64,000 bases of DNA from CAVRXZ01 sp963773035 (GCA_963773035.1 CAVYZX010000001.1:1-64000), one strand, 5' to 3'. Positions 35,715-44,979 are shown, counted from the first letter of the stretch. Notes: generated by a model not told the origin, from the letters alone. Program-made: numbers and translations.

Positions 35715-36343
35715 TGACAATGTCGACGCCGTTCACGGTGCCCGGGATGGAGCCGGACACCATCTCGAGGTACGCGATCAACATCCTCGTCGACCTCAAA
35801 GCCGAGGACGCGCCGATGCGGCCCGAGGCGGTCGCGATTCTTCGGCGCCGGCTGATGAGCACGACCGAGTTCTTCTCGCCGACACATTGCCTGCCGGCGG
35901 GCATCCCGCTTGCGACACTCGTGTCCGAGCTGACGAAGATCGTGCAGATGCCGGGGTTAACGCTGATCGGCTCGAGCTCGATTCCGCCATGCGCCAGATC
36001 TATACCGACGGCCGTCCGCATCCCGTGAACCGGAATCCGATCGTGGCTGGGCTATTCAATCGGCAAGTGGGACAAGGACACGCTGGTCGTCGACACGGTC
36101 GGATTCAACGACAAGACATGGCTCGACGCGTTCGGCCACCCGCACAGCGAAGCCATGCGGGTCGTGGAACGCTATCGCCGCCGCGATTTCGGCCACATGG
36201 ACGTCGAGATTACGATCGACGATCCGCAGATGTACACGAAGCCCTTCACCATCAAGGTGACGCACGAGCTTCAAGCCGACACTGACATCCTCGAATATTT
36301 CTGCAACGAAAACGAGAAGGACCGCGGGCACATGGGGAAGTAA
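35715..36343 (+). pseudogene. PDLSGVW-family fragment, 5'-truncated and frameshifted
   Basis: Read across frames, the plus strand encodes FTVPGMEPDTISRYAINILV, FFSPTHCLPAGIPLA, KIVQMPGLTLI, AMRQIYTDGRPHPV, LGYSIGKWDKDTLVVDTVGF, NDKTWLDAFGHPHSEAMRVV, RRRDFGHMDVEI and ILEYFCNENEKDRGHMGK. The signal peptide and the PDLSGVW motif itself are missing, replaced by the antisense amidohydrolase tail. At least two frameshifts occur (near 35975 and 36040). The last 62 codons from ATG 36155 remain open. Confidence 0.82.
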
Positions 36344-36346
36344 CCG

Positions 36347-36371
36347 GAAGTCTGAAGTCTGAAGTCTGAAG
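36347..36371. repeat. 7-bp tandem repeat (GAAGTCT x3)
   Basis: Three perfect GAAGTCT units (36347-36367) plus GAAG follow directly after the PDLSGVW fragment. About 110 bases on, at 36483-36510, an 8-bp series (TCAAATCG, TCAAATCC, TCAAATCC) appears. The gap 36344-36499 holds only these repeats and the second amidohydrolase copy. Confidence 0.75.
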
Positions 36372-36454
36372 GAAGAAGTCGGAAATTCTCGCTTCAGGTC
36401 GCGTTTTTCAGCAGCCTGTTCGATTAGGGCTTGCATTACGCCTGATGGCCGTTG

Positions 36455-36482
36455 ACGACAGGCGTGCCGGCGACGAGCACAT
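36455..36482. repeat. 28-bp exact direct repeat, copy 2
   Basis: Identical to 35437-35464, 1018 bases upstream. It lies in a compressed second copy of the amidohydrolase 3' end (about 36427-36485), just beyond the end of the kinase-FlgO gene. Confidence 0.9.
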
Positions 36483-36499
36483 GTCAAATCGTCAAATCC

Positions 36500-38698
36500 T
36501 CAAATCCTCTTCGAACTCTCCGGCAGATTCATGAGCTGCGCCAGCCGGGCCCAGCGCGGGCTTGCCCGGAGCGACTCGGTGATCGGCACCTGCGCGTACA
36601 AGATCGCGAAGGGATCGCGGAGCTCTATCATCCGTTCGAACCAGTCCGCGGCCGCGTCTGCTTCCTCGCGAACGATGTGGTAGAGCATCATGCTGGGAGC
36701 TTTGAGCGGCGAGTCTTTGACGCTCTGGATCAGGTGCACGGCACGGTCCGTTTCCCCGAGGCGCGATAGAACACCAGCCAGCATGCCGGTGTTCATCTCC
36801 TGCCACGGGGCGGCCCGATGCGCTCGTTCCGCGACTGCGACAGCTCGTTCGAGCGCGCCGGACAGGACGTGCATTTCGCACAGAAAGAACAACGGAAGCC
36901 AGTGGTCTGCGTCGACCTCGAGCGCCTTATGGGCGTTTGCGATGGCGTCGTCGTACCGCTCCGCGTGTGTCAGGTGGCTCGACAACACGGCACGCCATGC
37001 CACGTTCAGCGGATCGAGGTCGACTTCGCGTTGCATCTCGGCCGCTGCCTCTTCGAATCGAGCGAGCGGCTGCAGATAAAAACTGGCGTACGCCCAATGG
37101 ATATCGGACGCGACCGGCGTCTGATCGAGTGCCGCCTGGAATCGGGCCGCCGCCTCCGGCCAGTCGTAGTCGTGGACAGCTGCTAGAACGCCGAGCAGAA
37201 AGTTCGGGCTGGGCTCTGACGGATCGAGATCCAGAGCCAGTTGTGCCTCACGACGGATCAACGGCGCGCTTTGCCGGAGCATGCCGACGCCGTTCGTCGC
37301 CGCCAGGAGGTGAGCCAGGCCGAGCTCCGCGTGCGGCCGGGCATATTGGGGATCGAGAGCGATGGCCTCCTGGAAGCATTCGATGCCGCGCGACCACGAC
37401 TCGGGCGTGAATCGGAACACGTGGTGCCGTCCGCGGAGGAATGCTTCGTAGGCGGCCAGGTTCGGCGTGTAGCGGCGCCGGTGCGCCGGCGTTCCGGCCA
37501 GCTTCATCTCGAGCGCGCCCGCTATTGCCTGCGCGATCTCGTCCTGGATCGCGAAGACGTCCGCGAGCTCGCGGTCGTACCGCTCCGACCACAGGTGCGT
37601 CCCGTCGGCGGCCGTGATCAACTGAGCCGTCACGCGAATCCGGTTGCCGGCCTTCCGGACGCTGCCTTCGAGGACGTGGACCACGCCGAGCGCCTCCGCA
37701 ATCCGCCTCACGTCGGTGTTCTGTCCCTTGAATGCGAACGCCGAGGTCCGCGCGATGACCTTCAATCCCGGAATGTGTGTGAGCGCGTTGATGATCTCCT
37801 CGGCGAGGCCGTCGCTGAAGTACTCGTTCTCCTTGTCCGCGCTCATGTTCGCGAAGGGCAGAACCGCGATTGACGGCTGTGCCGCCGCCGGAGCCGCTTG
37901 TTCGCGAGTCACCTGCTCGAGGGCGGCCTTCGCTTCGGTGATGGTTTGGTAGCGCTGAGCCGGCGACTTCCGGAGGCAGCGCTGGACGATGCGATCTAGT
38001 GCCGGCCACGTCTGAAGGGGAGGCGGATCGCTTTGTGCGACGGCGCGCATCACCTGCATCGTCGTCGCGCCGGCAAACGCGCGGGTGCCGGCGAGCATTT
38101 CGTACAGCACGGTGCCGAAGCTGAAAACGTCCGAGCGTGCGTCGAGCGGCTGCCCCTCAGCCTGTTCCGGCGACATATATGCTGCCGTCCCGACGACGGC
38201 GCCGTCCATGGTCTGCGTAACGTCTCCGTCGGGACTCAGCATCTTGGCCAGGCCGAAGTCCAGGAGTTTCACTGCCGGCGGGTCCGAGGTTTCGCTGCTG
38301 CCGCGAATCATCAGCACGTTTGCCGGTTTCAGGTCGCGGTGGAGGATGCCGCGCCGGTGCGCGGTCTCGAGCGCGCTGGCCATCTGAATCGCGAGGCGCA
38401 CAGCCTCGTCTGGCTTCAACGGTCCTCGGAGCGGCACGCCGTCGACATATTCGAGGACCAGGTAATCGGGTCCGACGTCGTAGATCTGACAGATGTGAGG
38501 ATGGTTCAGTGCGGCAATGGCGCGGGCTTCGTGCTGGAACCGATCGCTGTGCGAGGTGAGCCGCTTGATGGCGACGTTGCGCCCGAGGCGCGTGTCTCGC
38601 GCCTTCCACACTTCGCCCATCCCTCCGGTGCCGAGCGGCGCCAGGATCTCGTACGGTCCGATTCGCGCGCCGGGGGTCAGGGCAACCGTGTGGTCCAT
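36500..38698 (-). CDS. Ser/Thr protein kinase with FlgO/TolB-like domain and TPR repeats
   Basis: A 732-residue protein. Kinase: glycine loop GTGGMG, K45 in NVAIKRL, HRDLKPAN (120-127), DFG (147-149), GTAAYMSPEQA; all catalytic residues are present. After residue 280 comes a FlgO/TolB N-terminal-like domain (IAVLPFANMSADKENEYFSD, GLAEEIINALTHI, VHVLEGSVRKAGNRIRVTAQ), then TPR-like helices to the C-terminus (FQEAIALDPQYARPHAELGL, AHKALEVDADHWLPLFFLCE). Unlike the 2084 kinase it has no obvious membrane helix and no propeller, so it should be cytoplasmic. The order matches the kinase-adenylate-cyclase-type TPR regulators common in Acidobacteria. Target unknown. Confidence 0.93.
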   Translation of the reverse strand: MDHTVALTPGARIGPYEILAPLGTGGMGEVWKARDTRLGRNVAIKRLTSHSDRFQHEARAIAALNHPHICQIYDVGPDYLVLEYVDGVPLRGPLKPDEAVRLAIQMASALETAHRRGILHRDLKPANVLMIRGSSETSDPPAVKLLDFGLAKMLSPDGDVTQTMDGAVVGTAAYMSPEQAEGQPLDARSDVFSFGTVLYEMLAGTRAFAGATTMQVMRAVAQSDPPPLQTWPALDRIVQRCLRKSPAQRYQTITEAKAALEQVTREQAAPAAAQPSIAVLPFANMSADKENEYFSDGLAEEIINALTHIPGLKVIARTSAFAFKGQNTDVRRIAEALGVVHVLEGSVRKAGNRIRVTAQLITAADGTHLWSERYDRELADVFAIQDEIAQAIAGALEMKLAGTPAHRRRYTPNLAAYEAFLRGRHHVFRFTPESWSRGIECFQEAIALDPQYARPHAELGLAHLLAATNGVGMLRQSAPLIRREAQLALDLDPSEPSPNFLLGVLAAVHDYDWPEAAARFQAALDQTPVASDIHWAYASFYLQPLARFEEAAAEMQREVDLDPLNVAWRAVLSSHLTHAERYDDAIANAHKALEVDADHWLPLFFLCEMHVLSGALERAVAVAERAHRAAPWQEMNTGMLAGVLSRLGETDRAVHLIQSVKDSPLKAPSMMLYHIVREEADAAADWFERMIELRDPFAILYAQVPITESLRASPRWARLAQLMNLPESSKRI

Positions 38699-38749
38699 GA
38701 GCCGGCATTCTACCGCTCAACGCAGTGTCGCCGTTGCAGCGGCGTTCGG

Positions 38750-40342
38750 CTATGACGACGCGACGCACGCGAAATTGGCGGCGTCCGTCTCGTCACCGCT
38801 GCCTTTGTACCTGGCGACTTGCGGATAGGCACAGACAAGACGGGTGAAAGCCTTGCCCTGCGAGGGTGGCGCGCCCGGTGGCCCTGGCGTGACGGCCGGA
38901 TGCATCGCGGGCACTGCGCCAGGCGTCTTGCCTTTCTCCGTCCAATCTTCCAGTGCGGTCAGCCAGTCGATCGCGAAGGCGCCTTCGCCGCCGAAGCAAT
39001 GATCCATGCCGGGGATGAGATAGAGCTTCACCCGATCCTTGATCGCGTCCTCTCCCAGCTTGGCAACCACGCTCCGATAGTAGTTCACCGAGTTGCCGTA
39101 CGAAATGAGGCCATCAGTGGTGCCGTGATACGTAATCAGTTTTCCGCCGTGCCTGATGAATGCCGAGAGGTCAGGGTTCATCGCATCGTGCGCGCCTCCG
39201 TCAACCTGTTCGGCGCGGGCCAGATCGCGGTCCACGTCGAATGTGGCGGGATCCCATGTTGAATTGCGAGCCACGAGGTTGCGGAAGTAACTGGTTCCGA
39301 TACTGAACTGCGGTGACGCGTAGGCGACCCAGAGGGGCTCGCTGCCCGGTCCGGTTCCCGGCATCTTGATCTCTCCGGCCTTGTTGACCACTCCCGCATA
39401 GATGCGTCTGGCCGCCGCGACTTCCTTCTCGCTCAGACACCGCCCGGTCTGACCATCCCTGCACTGCGTGGTGGCGGGATCGAAAGTGCACTTGCCCGGG
39501 TCGGCAATGACGCGATCCTTCACACCGTCTCTTGCATCGCAGGCTGCAATGGCCGCTTCCTTCAGGATGACGAGCTTGTCGACGCCCAGTCCTTCGGGTC
39601 CGATGTTCCGCTGGATCAGGATGCTCAAGGACATCAGCGGCGACCAGTTGCTGGCCGGAGCGCCGGCGATGATCGCATCGTAGTCCTCGGGAAAGCGCTG
39701 CGCCTCTTTCAACCCCTGGCGGCCGCCCGTCGAACACCCGTTCCAGTACGCCTTTTCCGGCGACCTGCCGTACCGTGCGGTCGTGATCGCCTTGCCTGCA
39801 ATCGTCAACTCGTGAACGGCTCGGTACGCGTAGTCGGTGACCTTTTCCGGATGATCGAGGGCCCAGGCGAAGTCGCCGCCCGCGCCCTGGTGCCCCGTGT
39901 CGGTATTGGCGACAGCGTAGCCGCGCACCAGCGGATCGACGAACGAGTCGTAGACGATCGAGCCCGCCGCGCCGCCATTGCCCGTTTGCATGAACCTGCC
40001 GTTCCAGCCTTCGGCCGGCAGCCACAGCTCGAACCGAATGTCGGAATCCGCCGACGGTTTGATCGAACCAGTGACTCGGCAGAACGCCGGCATCTTCGAA
40101 TAGTCCACCACGAGACCAGGGAAGCCCGGCGTCGGCGGCTTGAATGCGCCGGCCGCGACGATTTCGGCACCGGCGATCGTGGTCTTGGCAACGGAGATCG
40201 ATTTGAGATCCTCGCACCGCATCGGCGCCGTCGCAGTCGCCTGTTTCGAGGCCGCCGTACGGCCAGCTTCCTGCGCGGAAGGTTGCCGGCACGCCCCGAG
40301 CCCTACTCCGATCGCCAGGATTGAGATCGTTGCAAATCGCAT
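38750..40342 (-). CDS. Tannase/feruloyl-esterase family lipoprotein
   Basis: A 530-residue esterase. The N-terminus is a lipoprotein signal (IGVGLGAC, C18). The family CS-D-HC arrangement is complete: C203-S204 in WNGCSTGGRQG, D410 in YHGTTDGLIS, H448-C449 in PGMDHCFGG; the two cysteines next to the catalytic Ser and His normally form a disulfide. It would cleave gallate or hydroxycinnamate esters of plant polymers in the periplasm or at the outer membrane. It sits between the kinase gene and a PDLSGVW gene in the same orientation, without overlap. Confidence 0.92.
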   Translation of the reverse strand: MRFATISILAIGVGLGACRQPSAQEAGRTAASKQATATAPMRCEDLKSISVAKTTIAGAEIVAAGAFKPPTPGFPGLVVDYSKMPAFCRVTGSIKPSADSDIRFELWLPAEGWNGRFMQTGNGGAAGSIVYDSFVDPLVRGYAVANTDTGHQGAGGDFAWALDHPEKVTDYAYRAVHELTIAGKAITTARYGRSPEKAYWNGCSTGGRQGLKEAQRFPEDYDAIIAGAPASNWSPLMSLSILIQRNIGPEGLGVDKLVILKEAAIAACDARDGVKDRVIADPGKCTFDPATTQCRDGQTGRCLSEKEVAAARRIYAGVVNKAGEIKMPGTGPGSEPLWVAYASPQFSIGTSYFRNLVARNSTWDPATFDVDRDLARAEQVDGGAHDAMNPDLSAFIRHGGKLITYHGTTDGLISYGNSVNYYRSVVAKLGEDAIKDRVKLYLIPGMDHCFGGEGAFAIDWLTALEDWTEKGKTPGAVPAMHPAVTPGPPGAPPSQGKAFTRLVCAYPQVARYKGSGDETDAANFACVASS

Positions 40343-40410
40343 GGTTCCTCATTGGCCGGCGTTGCCAGCCGATCGAAGGTATGAAGGGGCTTTCCGTTGC
40401 GCAGGGCCCG

Positions 40411-40482
40411 TAAACCACGAAGAACGAAGAACACGAAGGATCCAAGCAAGAAAATTCGTGACCTTCGTGGCTTCGTGGTTAA
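40411..40482. repeat. Intergenic hairpin built of CGAAG units
   Basis: AACCACGAAG (40413-40422) and CTTCGTGGTT (40471-40480) are perfect inverted arms. Between them the left side iterates GAACGAAGAACACGAAGG and the right side iterates TTCGTG (TTCGTGACCTTCGTGGC), so the arms form a longer imperfect stem. It lies in the 165-base gap between a PDLSGVW gene and the tannase gene, both on the minus strand, and could attenuate transcription. Confidence 0.7.
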
Positions 40483-40507
40483 CGGAACGCCTATTTGTCG
40501 TGTACGA

Positions 40508-42250
40508 CTAGTGCCTAATCTGGGAGGTGATGTCCCCCAGCTCGTACACCTCGCAGTTGCCTCGTTCGGGTAGAAGTCCCGCTTCAGCATTCGGGATGAG
40601 CCGCATCGTTCGCGGCGTCATCACCCACGGTTCCACGAGCACCTCGGGATCCTCGATGGTGACTTCGTATTTGATCTGACTGCCTTGACGCGTGAACTTC
40701 TCCACCACGTGCATCTTGTCGGAGTGGATGAAGCCGCCGCGCGCAAGCCACGTGGTGTCGACGAACGAGATGGAGTCGAGCACCAGCGTGTCGCCCTCCC
40801 AGCTGCCCACGGTGTACCCGTAGTAGTAGGACTGGATCGCCTTCTTCTGGTCGTGCTTGCGGCCGTCGGTCGGGATGATGCGGTATTCACCTTGCCCGCC
40901 GCCGCCATCGGCATACTGCCCGTAGAAGAAGATGATGTCGTTCGCCGATTGGACGATGCGCCGGGGCGCTCCCTGGCGCGGAATCCCGAGCGGCTGGCAG
41001 GTCATGACCGGATCTTCCTTGTTCGTCCACATGTCGAGCTGCTGGATCTTGTCCCACAACTCGGGCTTATACAGGGGACGATTCGGCCCGAACCGCGAGG
41101 GCGCTTCGAACTCGAAATCAGCGGTCTGGTTGATGGTCGACGTGCAGCCCTCCTGCTGCGTCGGACCGCAGCGCCGGAATCCGTAGCGCCAGTTCATTCC
41201 ACCGGCAGCCCAGTTGCCCGTCATGTCGGGTTTCCCGTTGGGCATCCGCGGTGTCGTCTGATCTGACGCGGCCTGCCCGAAGGTCGGGGCAACCGGCAGC
41301 GGCCTCTCGGGTGGCGCCGGCACCGAGACGGTGATCGCCTTCTGTACGCTCGCCGGCACGGGCATCACCACATACACGCTGCCGGTCTCCGTCTCGGTCG
41401 TCGTCAGGTCGCGAACGACCGTGCCGTTTCGCCGCTCCGTCATCTTGCCGGCGTACAACGCGTCGATCTTGTTCAGCGGGTTGTTCCAGTCCTGGTAGTC
41501 GGCGTAGGTGAACTCGGTGGTCGTCGATCCCTGCTTGACGACGACGCGTTCGGCCATGTACTTCGCGTCGAGTGTGGCAGTCGCGGTCGCCCCTGGAACA
41601 CCTGGAATCGGGAACGTCAGCACCGGTTTGCCAGCCTCCCACGTCAGGGAGGTCTTGCCAGCCGTCGTGACGCCGTCCTGCAGAGTCGTGGCAGGATTCG
41701 CGCCATATTCGGCCGTCTCCGATACGCCGGTCAACGCGGCCTTGGGCGCGCCCTGGGGACTGGCCCACAAGCGGATGAGCCGCTCCTGCGCCGCAGCCGC
41801 CATCGGGGTGGCCTTGCCTTTCCCCGCAATGATCTCGGCGCCCGCGATGTCTTCGTTCCAGGCGTACTGACCGCTGACGACCTCGATCGCCGAGGACGTC
41901 TGACCGTTGGCCCGTGTGCAGGTGTACTGAATCCGCTGACCCGGTGTCTGGTAGTTGGTGCTGACGCGATACTTCGTCAGCGTGCACGGCTGGCCGTCCA
42001 CCTGAATGGTGCCCTTTCCCTGATATTCGAGCGAGACGATCAATTCGTGTTCATCGATGCCTCGCAGCATCCCCATGTAGGACGTCCAGTTGAAGAGCAC
42101 CGCCCGCAGGTCCTTGGCCCCGGGCGCGGGTGTGTAGGGTGGTGGGCCACCACCAAACTGCGCCTGCGCACCGGCCGTCAACAGCCCACTGATCGTCAGG
42201 ACGATTCCGAGCGCGATCCTTGTCCGAATCGTGTCTCGTCGAAAGGCCAT
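40508..42250 (-). CDS. Large secreted PDLSGVW-type protein with extra N-terminal domain
   Basis: A 580-residue protein. Signal peptide LGIVLTISGLLTAGAQAQ; a unique N-terminal domain to about residue 320 (LFNWTSYMGMLRGIDEHELI, QYAWNEDIAGAEIIAGKGK, FTYADYQDWNN); then the variant family domain: NGKPDMTGNWAAGG, MTCQPLGIPRQGAP, YYYGYTVGSWEGDTLVLDSI, SFVDTTWLARGGFIHSD and a C-terminus ELGDITSQIRH. The Trp-rich end differs from the NEKD-ending subgroup. ATG at 42250 is preferred because GAGGCGGG lies upstream; ATG at 42271 would overlap the DUF6152 stop codon. It is translationally close to the DUF6152 gene. Confidence 0.85.
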   Translation of the reverse strand: MAFRRDTIRTRIALGIVLTISGLLTAGAQAQFGGGPPPYTPAPGAKDLRAVLFNWTSYMGMLRGIDEHELIVSLEYQGKGTIQVDGQPCTLTKYRVSTNYQTPGQRIQYTCTRANGQTSSAIEVVSGQYAWNEDIAGAEIIAGKGKATPMAAAAQERLIRLWASPQGAPKAALTGVSETAEYGANPATTLQDGVTTAGKTSLTWEAGKPVLTFPIPGVPGATATATLDAKYMAERVVVKQGSTTTEFTYADYQDWNNPLNKIDALYAGKMTERRNGTVVRDLTTTETETGSVYVVMPVPASVQKAITVSVPAPPERPLPVAPTFGQAASDQTTPRMPNGKPDMTGNWAAGGMNWRYGFRRCGPTQQEGCTSTINQTADFEFEAPSRFGPNRPLYKPELWDKIQQLDMWTNKEDPVMTCQPLGIPRQGAPRRIVQSANDIIFFYGQYADGGGGQGEYRIIPTDGRKHDQKKAIQSYYYGYTVGSWEGDTLVLDSISFVDTTWLARGGFIHSDKMHVVEKFTRQGSQIKYEVTIEDPEVLVEPWVMTPRTMRLIPNAEAGLLPERGNCEVYELGDITSQIRH

Positions 42251-42263
42251 GGTGGTTCCCGCC

Positions 42264-42656
42264 TCAATCATTGGGGTTACCGGCGGAGATCGTGAAGACC
42301 TTCCCGTCCGCCGTGGTGACCGACTTCAGGAACCCCAGCGGGCTGCCGTTCCGCGCCGGGATGAACTTCGCGGTAATGGCGTCCCCAGCCTTGAACGTGC
42401 CTTTGCCGATCCCTCGTTCCGCGAGAGTGGTGGCGGAGCCGGTCGTAAACACCCAATCGGTGCTCGTGCCATCCTCGTTCTTGACCGCGATGGTCATCGA
42501 CCCGTGCGGATTCACAAACTGGATCCTTGTGAGCGTCCCCGACACTTCCTTTTCTGCCTTCATGTCGTAGACGCCTGCCAGAGAATGATGAGCCTGCAAT
42601 GAACCGCTGGCCATCAGCCACCCGATTACGACAACGTATCCCAAAGTTCGCTTCAT
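42264..42656 (-). CDS. DUF6152 small secreted protein
   Basis: A 130-residue protein: signal peptide YVVVIGWLMASGSLQA, then HHSLAGVYDMKAEKEVSGTL, FVNPHGSMTIAVKNEDG, WVFTTGSATTLAERGI and FKAGDAITAKFIPARNGSPL. This HHS...NPH pattern marks DUF6152, which usually lies next to PDLSGVW-type genes, as here. The mature N-terminal HHS and the internal NPH might bind a metal; this is inference. ATG at 42656 is chosen for its AGGGG ribosome-binding site. It is upstream of and probably co-transcribed with the 40508 gene. Confidence 0.87.
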   Translation of the reverse strand: MKRTLGYVVVIGWLMASGSLQAHHSLAGVYDMKAEKEVSGTLTRIQFVNPHGSMTIAVKNEDGTSTDWVFTTGSATTLAERGIGKGTFKAGDAITAKFIPARNGSPLGFLKSVTTADGKVFTISAGNPND

Positions 42657-42708
42657 AACCCCTGCGCCTCCGTGAAAGTAAGAACTCCAACGATCAATCA
42701 GCATTCTT

Positions 42709-43556
42709 CTAGTGCCGAACCTGGGAGGCGATGTCCTCCAGCTCGTACACCTCGCAATACGCTCGCTCCGGCAGAAGCCCCGCGTCAGGATCCGGGTTGA
42801 GCCGAAGCGTTCGCGGTGCCATCACCCACGGCTCCACGAGTACGTCGGGGTCCTCGACGTGACTTCGTGCAGGATTTCATTGCCCTTGCGCTTGAATTTC
42901 TCCACGACCCGCATCTCACTGGAATGGAAAAACCCGCCGCGCCCCAGCCATGTCGTATCGACGAACGAGATGGAGTCGAGCACCAGCGTGTCGCCTTCCC
43001 AGCGTCCCACCGCATACCCCATGTAGGTGGATTCCACCGCCTTCTTCGGGTCGTGCTTGCGGCCGTCGGTAGGGACGATCCGGAATTCCCCGTTTCCGCC
43101 GCCGGCATCAGCATATCGCGTATACATAAAGGTCACGTCTTTATCCGTCTGGTAGATGCGTCGGGGCGAGCCGTGCCGGGGGATTCCCAGCGGTTGGCAG
43201 GTCATGATCGGATCTTCCTTATTCGTCCACATGTCGAGCTTCTGAACCTTGTCCCAGAACTCGGGTTTATAAAGAGGACGGCTCGGCCCGAACCGCGACG
43301 GCGAAAAGAGCTCGTAATCGGCTGTCTGATTGATTTGCCGGGTACAGTCGACCTGTGTCGGACCACATCGGCGCCGGCCATAACGCCCATTCGGGTTAGG
43401 GGCAGGAATCCAGTTGCCCGTCAGGTCGGGCTTCCCGCTGGCGAGCCGCGGCGTCGGTTGATCCTGCGCGGACTCCGGCGCTGTGCTCGGCTGAATCCAA
43501 ACTTGCGTCTGCGTGGTCGCGGTGATCGCCGACCGGACGCTCGCCGGCACCGGCAT
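42709..43556 (-). pseudogene. 5'-truncated, frameshifted copy of the large PDLSGVW protein
   Basis: This copy aligns with the C-terminal half of the 40508 protein: MPVPASVRSAITATTQ, SGKPDLTGNWIPAP, MTCQPLGIPRHGSP, YMGYAVGRWEGDTLVLDSIS, FVDTTWLGRGGFF. A one-base deletion near 42867 breaks the frame after ILHEVT; reading on in the next frame restores VEDPDVLVEPWVMAPRTLRL and ELEDIASQVRH before the stop at 42709. The first 310 or so residues (signal peptide and extra domain) are absent. It lies upstream of DUF6152, so a tandem duplication followed by decay is likely. Confidence 0.85.
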
Positions 43557-43634
43557 CACCACAAGGGTAGCACCGCGAGCGCCCGGGCCGGGGCTCAACT
43601 TGCGGCCCGCTCGTCAGATAGCGTTCGAAAGATC

Positions 43635-43671
43635 TTGACGGCTAGTTTGTCATAAGTGTATATATGACAAA
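43635..43671 (+). promoter_or_regulatory. GntR/YtrA promoter with perfect 9-bp operator
   Basis: TTTGTCATA (43646-43654), an 8-base spacer, TATGACAAA (43663-43671): a perfect 9-bp inverted repeat. It overlaps a promoter made of TTGACG (43635-43640) and TATATA (43659-43664). The GTG of the regulator follows 6 bases after the repeat. The arrangement indicates autorepression by the YtrA-type protein encoded downstream. Confidence 0.72.
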
Positions 43672-43677
43672 TTAGAC

Positions 43678-44064
43678 GTGAACATCGTCATTCAGACAAA
43701 TGCACCCGAGCCCGTCTACGAACAGATCGTGCGGCAGATTCACGAGGCCGTCAGGTCGGGACGGTTGAAGCCCGACACGCCGTTGCCGACGGTGCGTCAG
43801 CTCGCCGGCGACCTGGTGATCAACCGGAATACCGTGGCACGAGCCTACCGCATTCTCGAAGAGCAAGGGGTGGTTCTGACTGCCGGCCGTAAGGGGACCT
43901 TCATCCGTCAGGATGCCGCCCGCGAAGTGGCGAAAGTGAAAACGACGCGTGCCGAACGTGTCGTGCGCCGGGTGGTCAAGACGTTGATGGGGGAGGGGCT
44001 CAGCCGCAAAGAGATCAACGACATCTTCACCAGCGCCCTGAACCTCGAAGTCCGCAAAGGATAG
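43678..44064 (+). CDS. GntR-family regulator, YtrA subfamily
   Basis: A 128-residue regulator: winged helix PVYEQIVRQIHEAVRSGRLK, LPTVRQLAGDLVINRNTVAR, AYRILEEQGVVLTAGRKGTF, followed by only a short helical tail, which defines the YtrA subfamily. These usually repress an adjacent membrane or ABC operon. A palindrome in its promoter is the probable operator. The next gene, a membrane protein, begins 4 bases after the stop codon. GTG start; the leader would be only about 7 bases. Confidence 0.92.
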   Translation: MNIVIQTNAPEPVYEQIVRQIHEAVRSGRLKPDTPLPTVRQLAGDLVINRNTVARAYRILEEQGVVLTAGRKGTFIRQDAAREVAKVKTTRAERVVRRVVKTLMGEGLSRKEINDIFTSALNLEVRKG

Positions 44065-44068
44065 TCAC

Positions 44069-44950
44069 ATGAGCGTGTGGGTCGACTTCATCGTGTACGC
44101 GGCTCTGATCGTCGCGATCTGGGGATGGCTTCCAGCATGGAGCGAGCACTTCACAATCCCGGTGCTCGCGGATCGCAACCCGGACTGGGTCGCCACGCAT
44201 CCGGATGCCGTCAAGAAGTTGGTCGAGGGCCGCTGGTTCCGCTGGTCGTGCTGGTTGTGGGGATTGGTGAGTCTGGTAGGCCTGTCCGTCTTCCAACTCG
44301 ACCTGTGGCCTCGGTCGGTACCGCCTCCCGTGACTACGCCCAAGTGGGAAGCCCTCAAGGACATCAACTCGCTCTTCCTGATCGTCGGGCTGGTCTACGG
44401 GGTTGTCTGCTCAATCCTCTTTTTCCAGTGGTTGCATCGGACCGTCCCGCTCGCCGTGCGCCGGGAGGCAACGCTCGAGCGCCGATCCATGTCCGACTAT
44501 CTCCCTCGCTGGTGCAGCATCGTCATCTATGCCGTCGTGACTATCCACGTGGCTGCGTGGCTAATCGTCGGTGCGCTGCAACTTTATTCGACGTCGAAAT
44601 TCTGGGGCCGTCTGGTTGTGGCGCTCGTCCTGCCGACGTTGCTCTTCGTGATGACAAAGGTCGCCGTCAATCGACGACCGAGCGCCATCGATCGCATCTT
44701 TGGGCCCGCCTATCGCCGGGCCGAAGTGCGCATCGGGTTTGCGATGCAATTGATCCCACCGATCGGCGGCGCCGTCCGCCTTTACGAGGAAATTGCGGGC
44801 ACGCACCTCATAGATCTCAATCGGTTCCTGCACGTCGGTGTGGCGCTCGTTGTCGTGAGCTGGGCGTTGAGATTTGCGGTCCTGCCTCGCCGCCCGGCGG
44901 ACCCGATCAGGTCCGAGTCCAGGCGGTCGCCGGGATTGGTCAGCGGCTGA
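44069..44950 (+). CDS. Six-helix membrane protein paired with the YtrA regulator
   Basis: A 293-residue protein with about six to seven helices (FIVYAALIVAIWGWLPAW, WSCWLWGLVSLVGLSVF, NSLFLIVGLVYGVVCSILFF, WCSIVIYAVVTIHVAAWLIV, LVVALVLPTLLFVMTKVAV, GVALVVVSWALRFAVL). I do not recognise the family and see no catalytic motif. Its position directly after the YtrA regulator makes it the likely regulated target; YtrA clusters are often induced by envelope stress. A short inverted repeat (GGTCAGC...GCTGACC, 44938-44952) spans its stop codon and may end the transcript. Confidence 0.75.
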   Translation: MSVWVDFIVYAALIVAIWGWLPAWSEHFTIPVLADRNPDWVATHPDAVKKLVEGRWFRWSCWLWGLVSLVGLSVFQLDLWPRSVPPPVTTPKWEALKDINSLFLIVGLVYGVVCSILFFQWLHRTVPLAVRREATLERRSMSDYLPRWCSIVIYAVVTIHVAAWLIVGALQLYSTSKFWGRLVVALVLPTLLFVMTKVAVNRRPSAIDRIFGPAYRRAEVRIGFAMQLIPPIGGAVRLYEEIAGTHLIDLNRFLHVGVALVVVSWALRFAVLPRRPADPIRSESRRSPGLVSG

Positions 44951-44979
44951 CCGAAGCGATCCGATGAATCACTTCTCAG

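Noticed and set aside
36347..36371. Possible CRISPR array (short tandem repeats)
   Set aside because: The units are 7 bases with no spacers, and no cas genes occur in the window.
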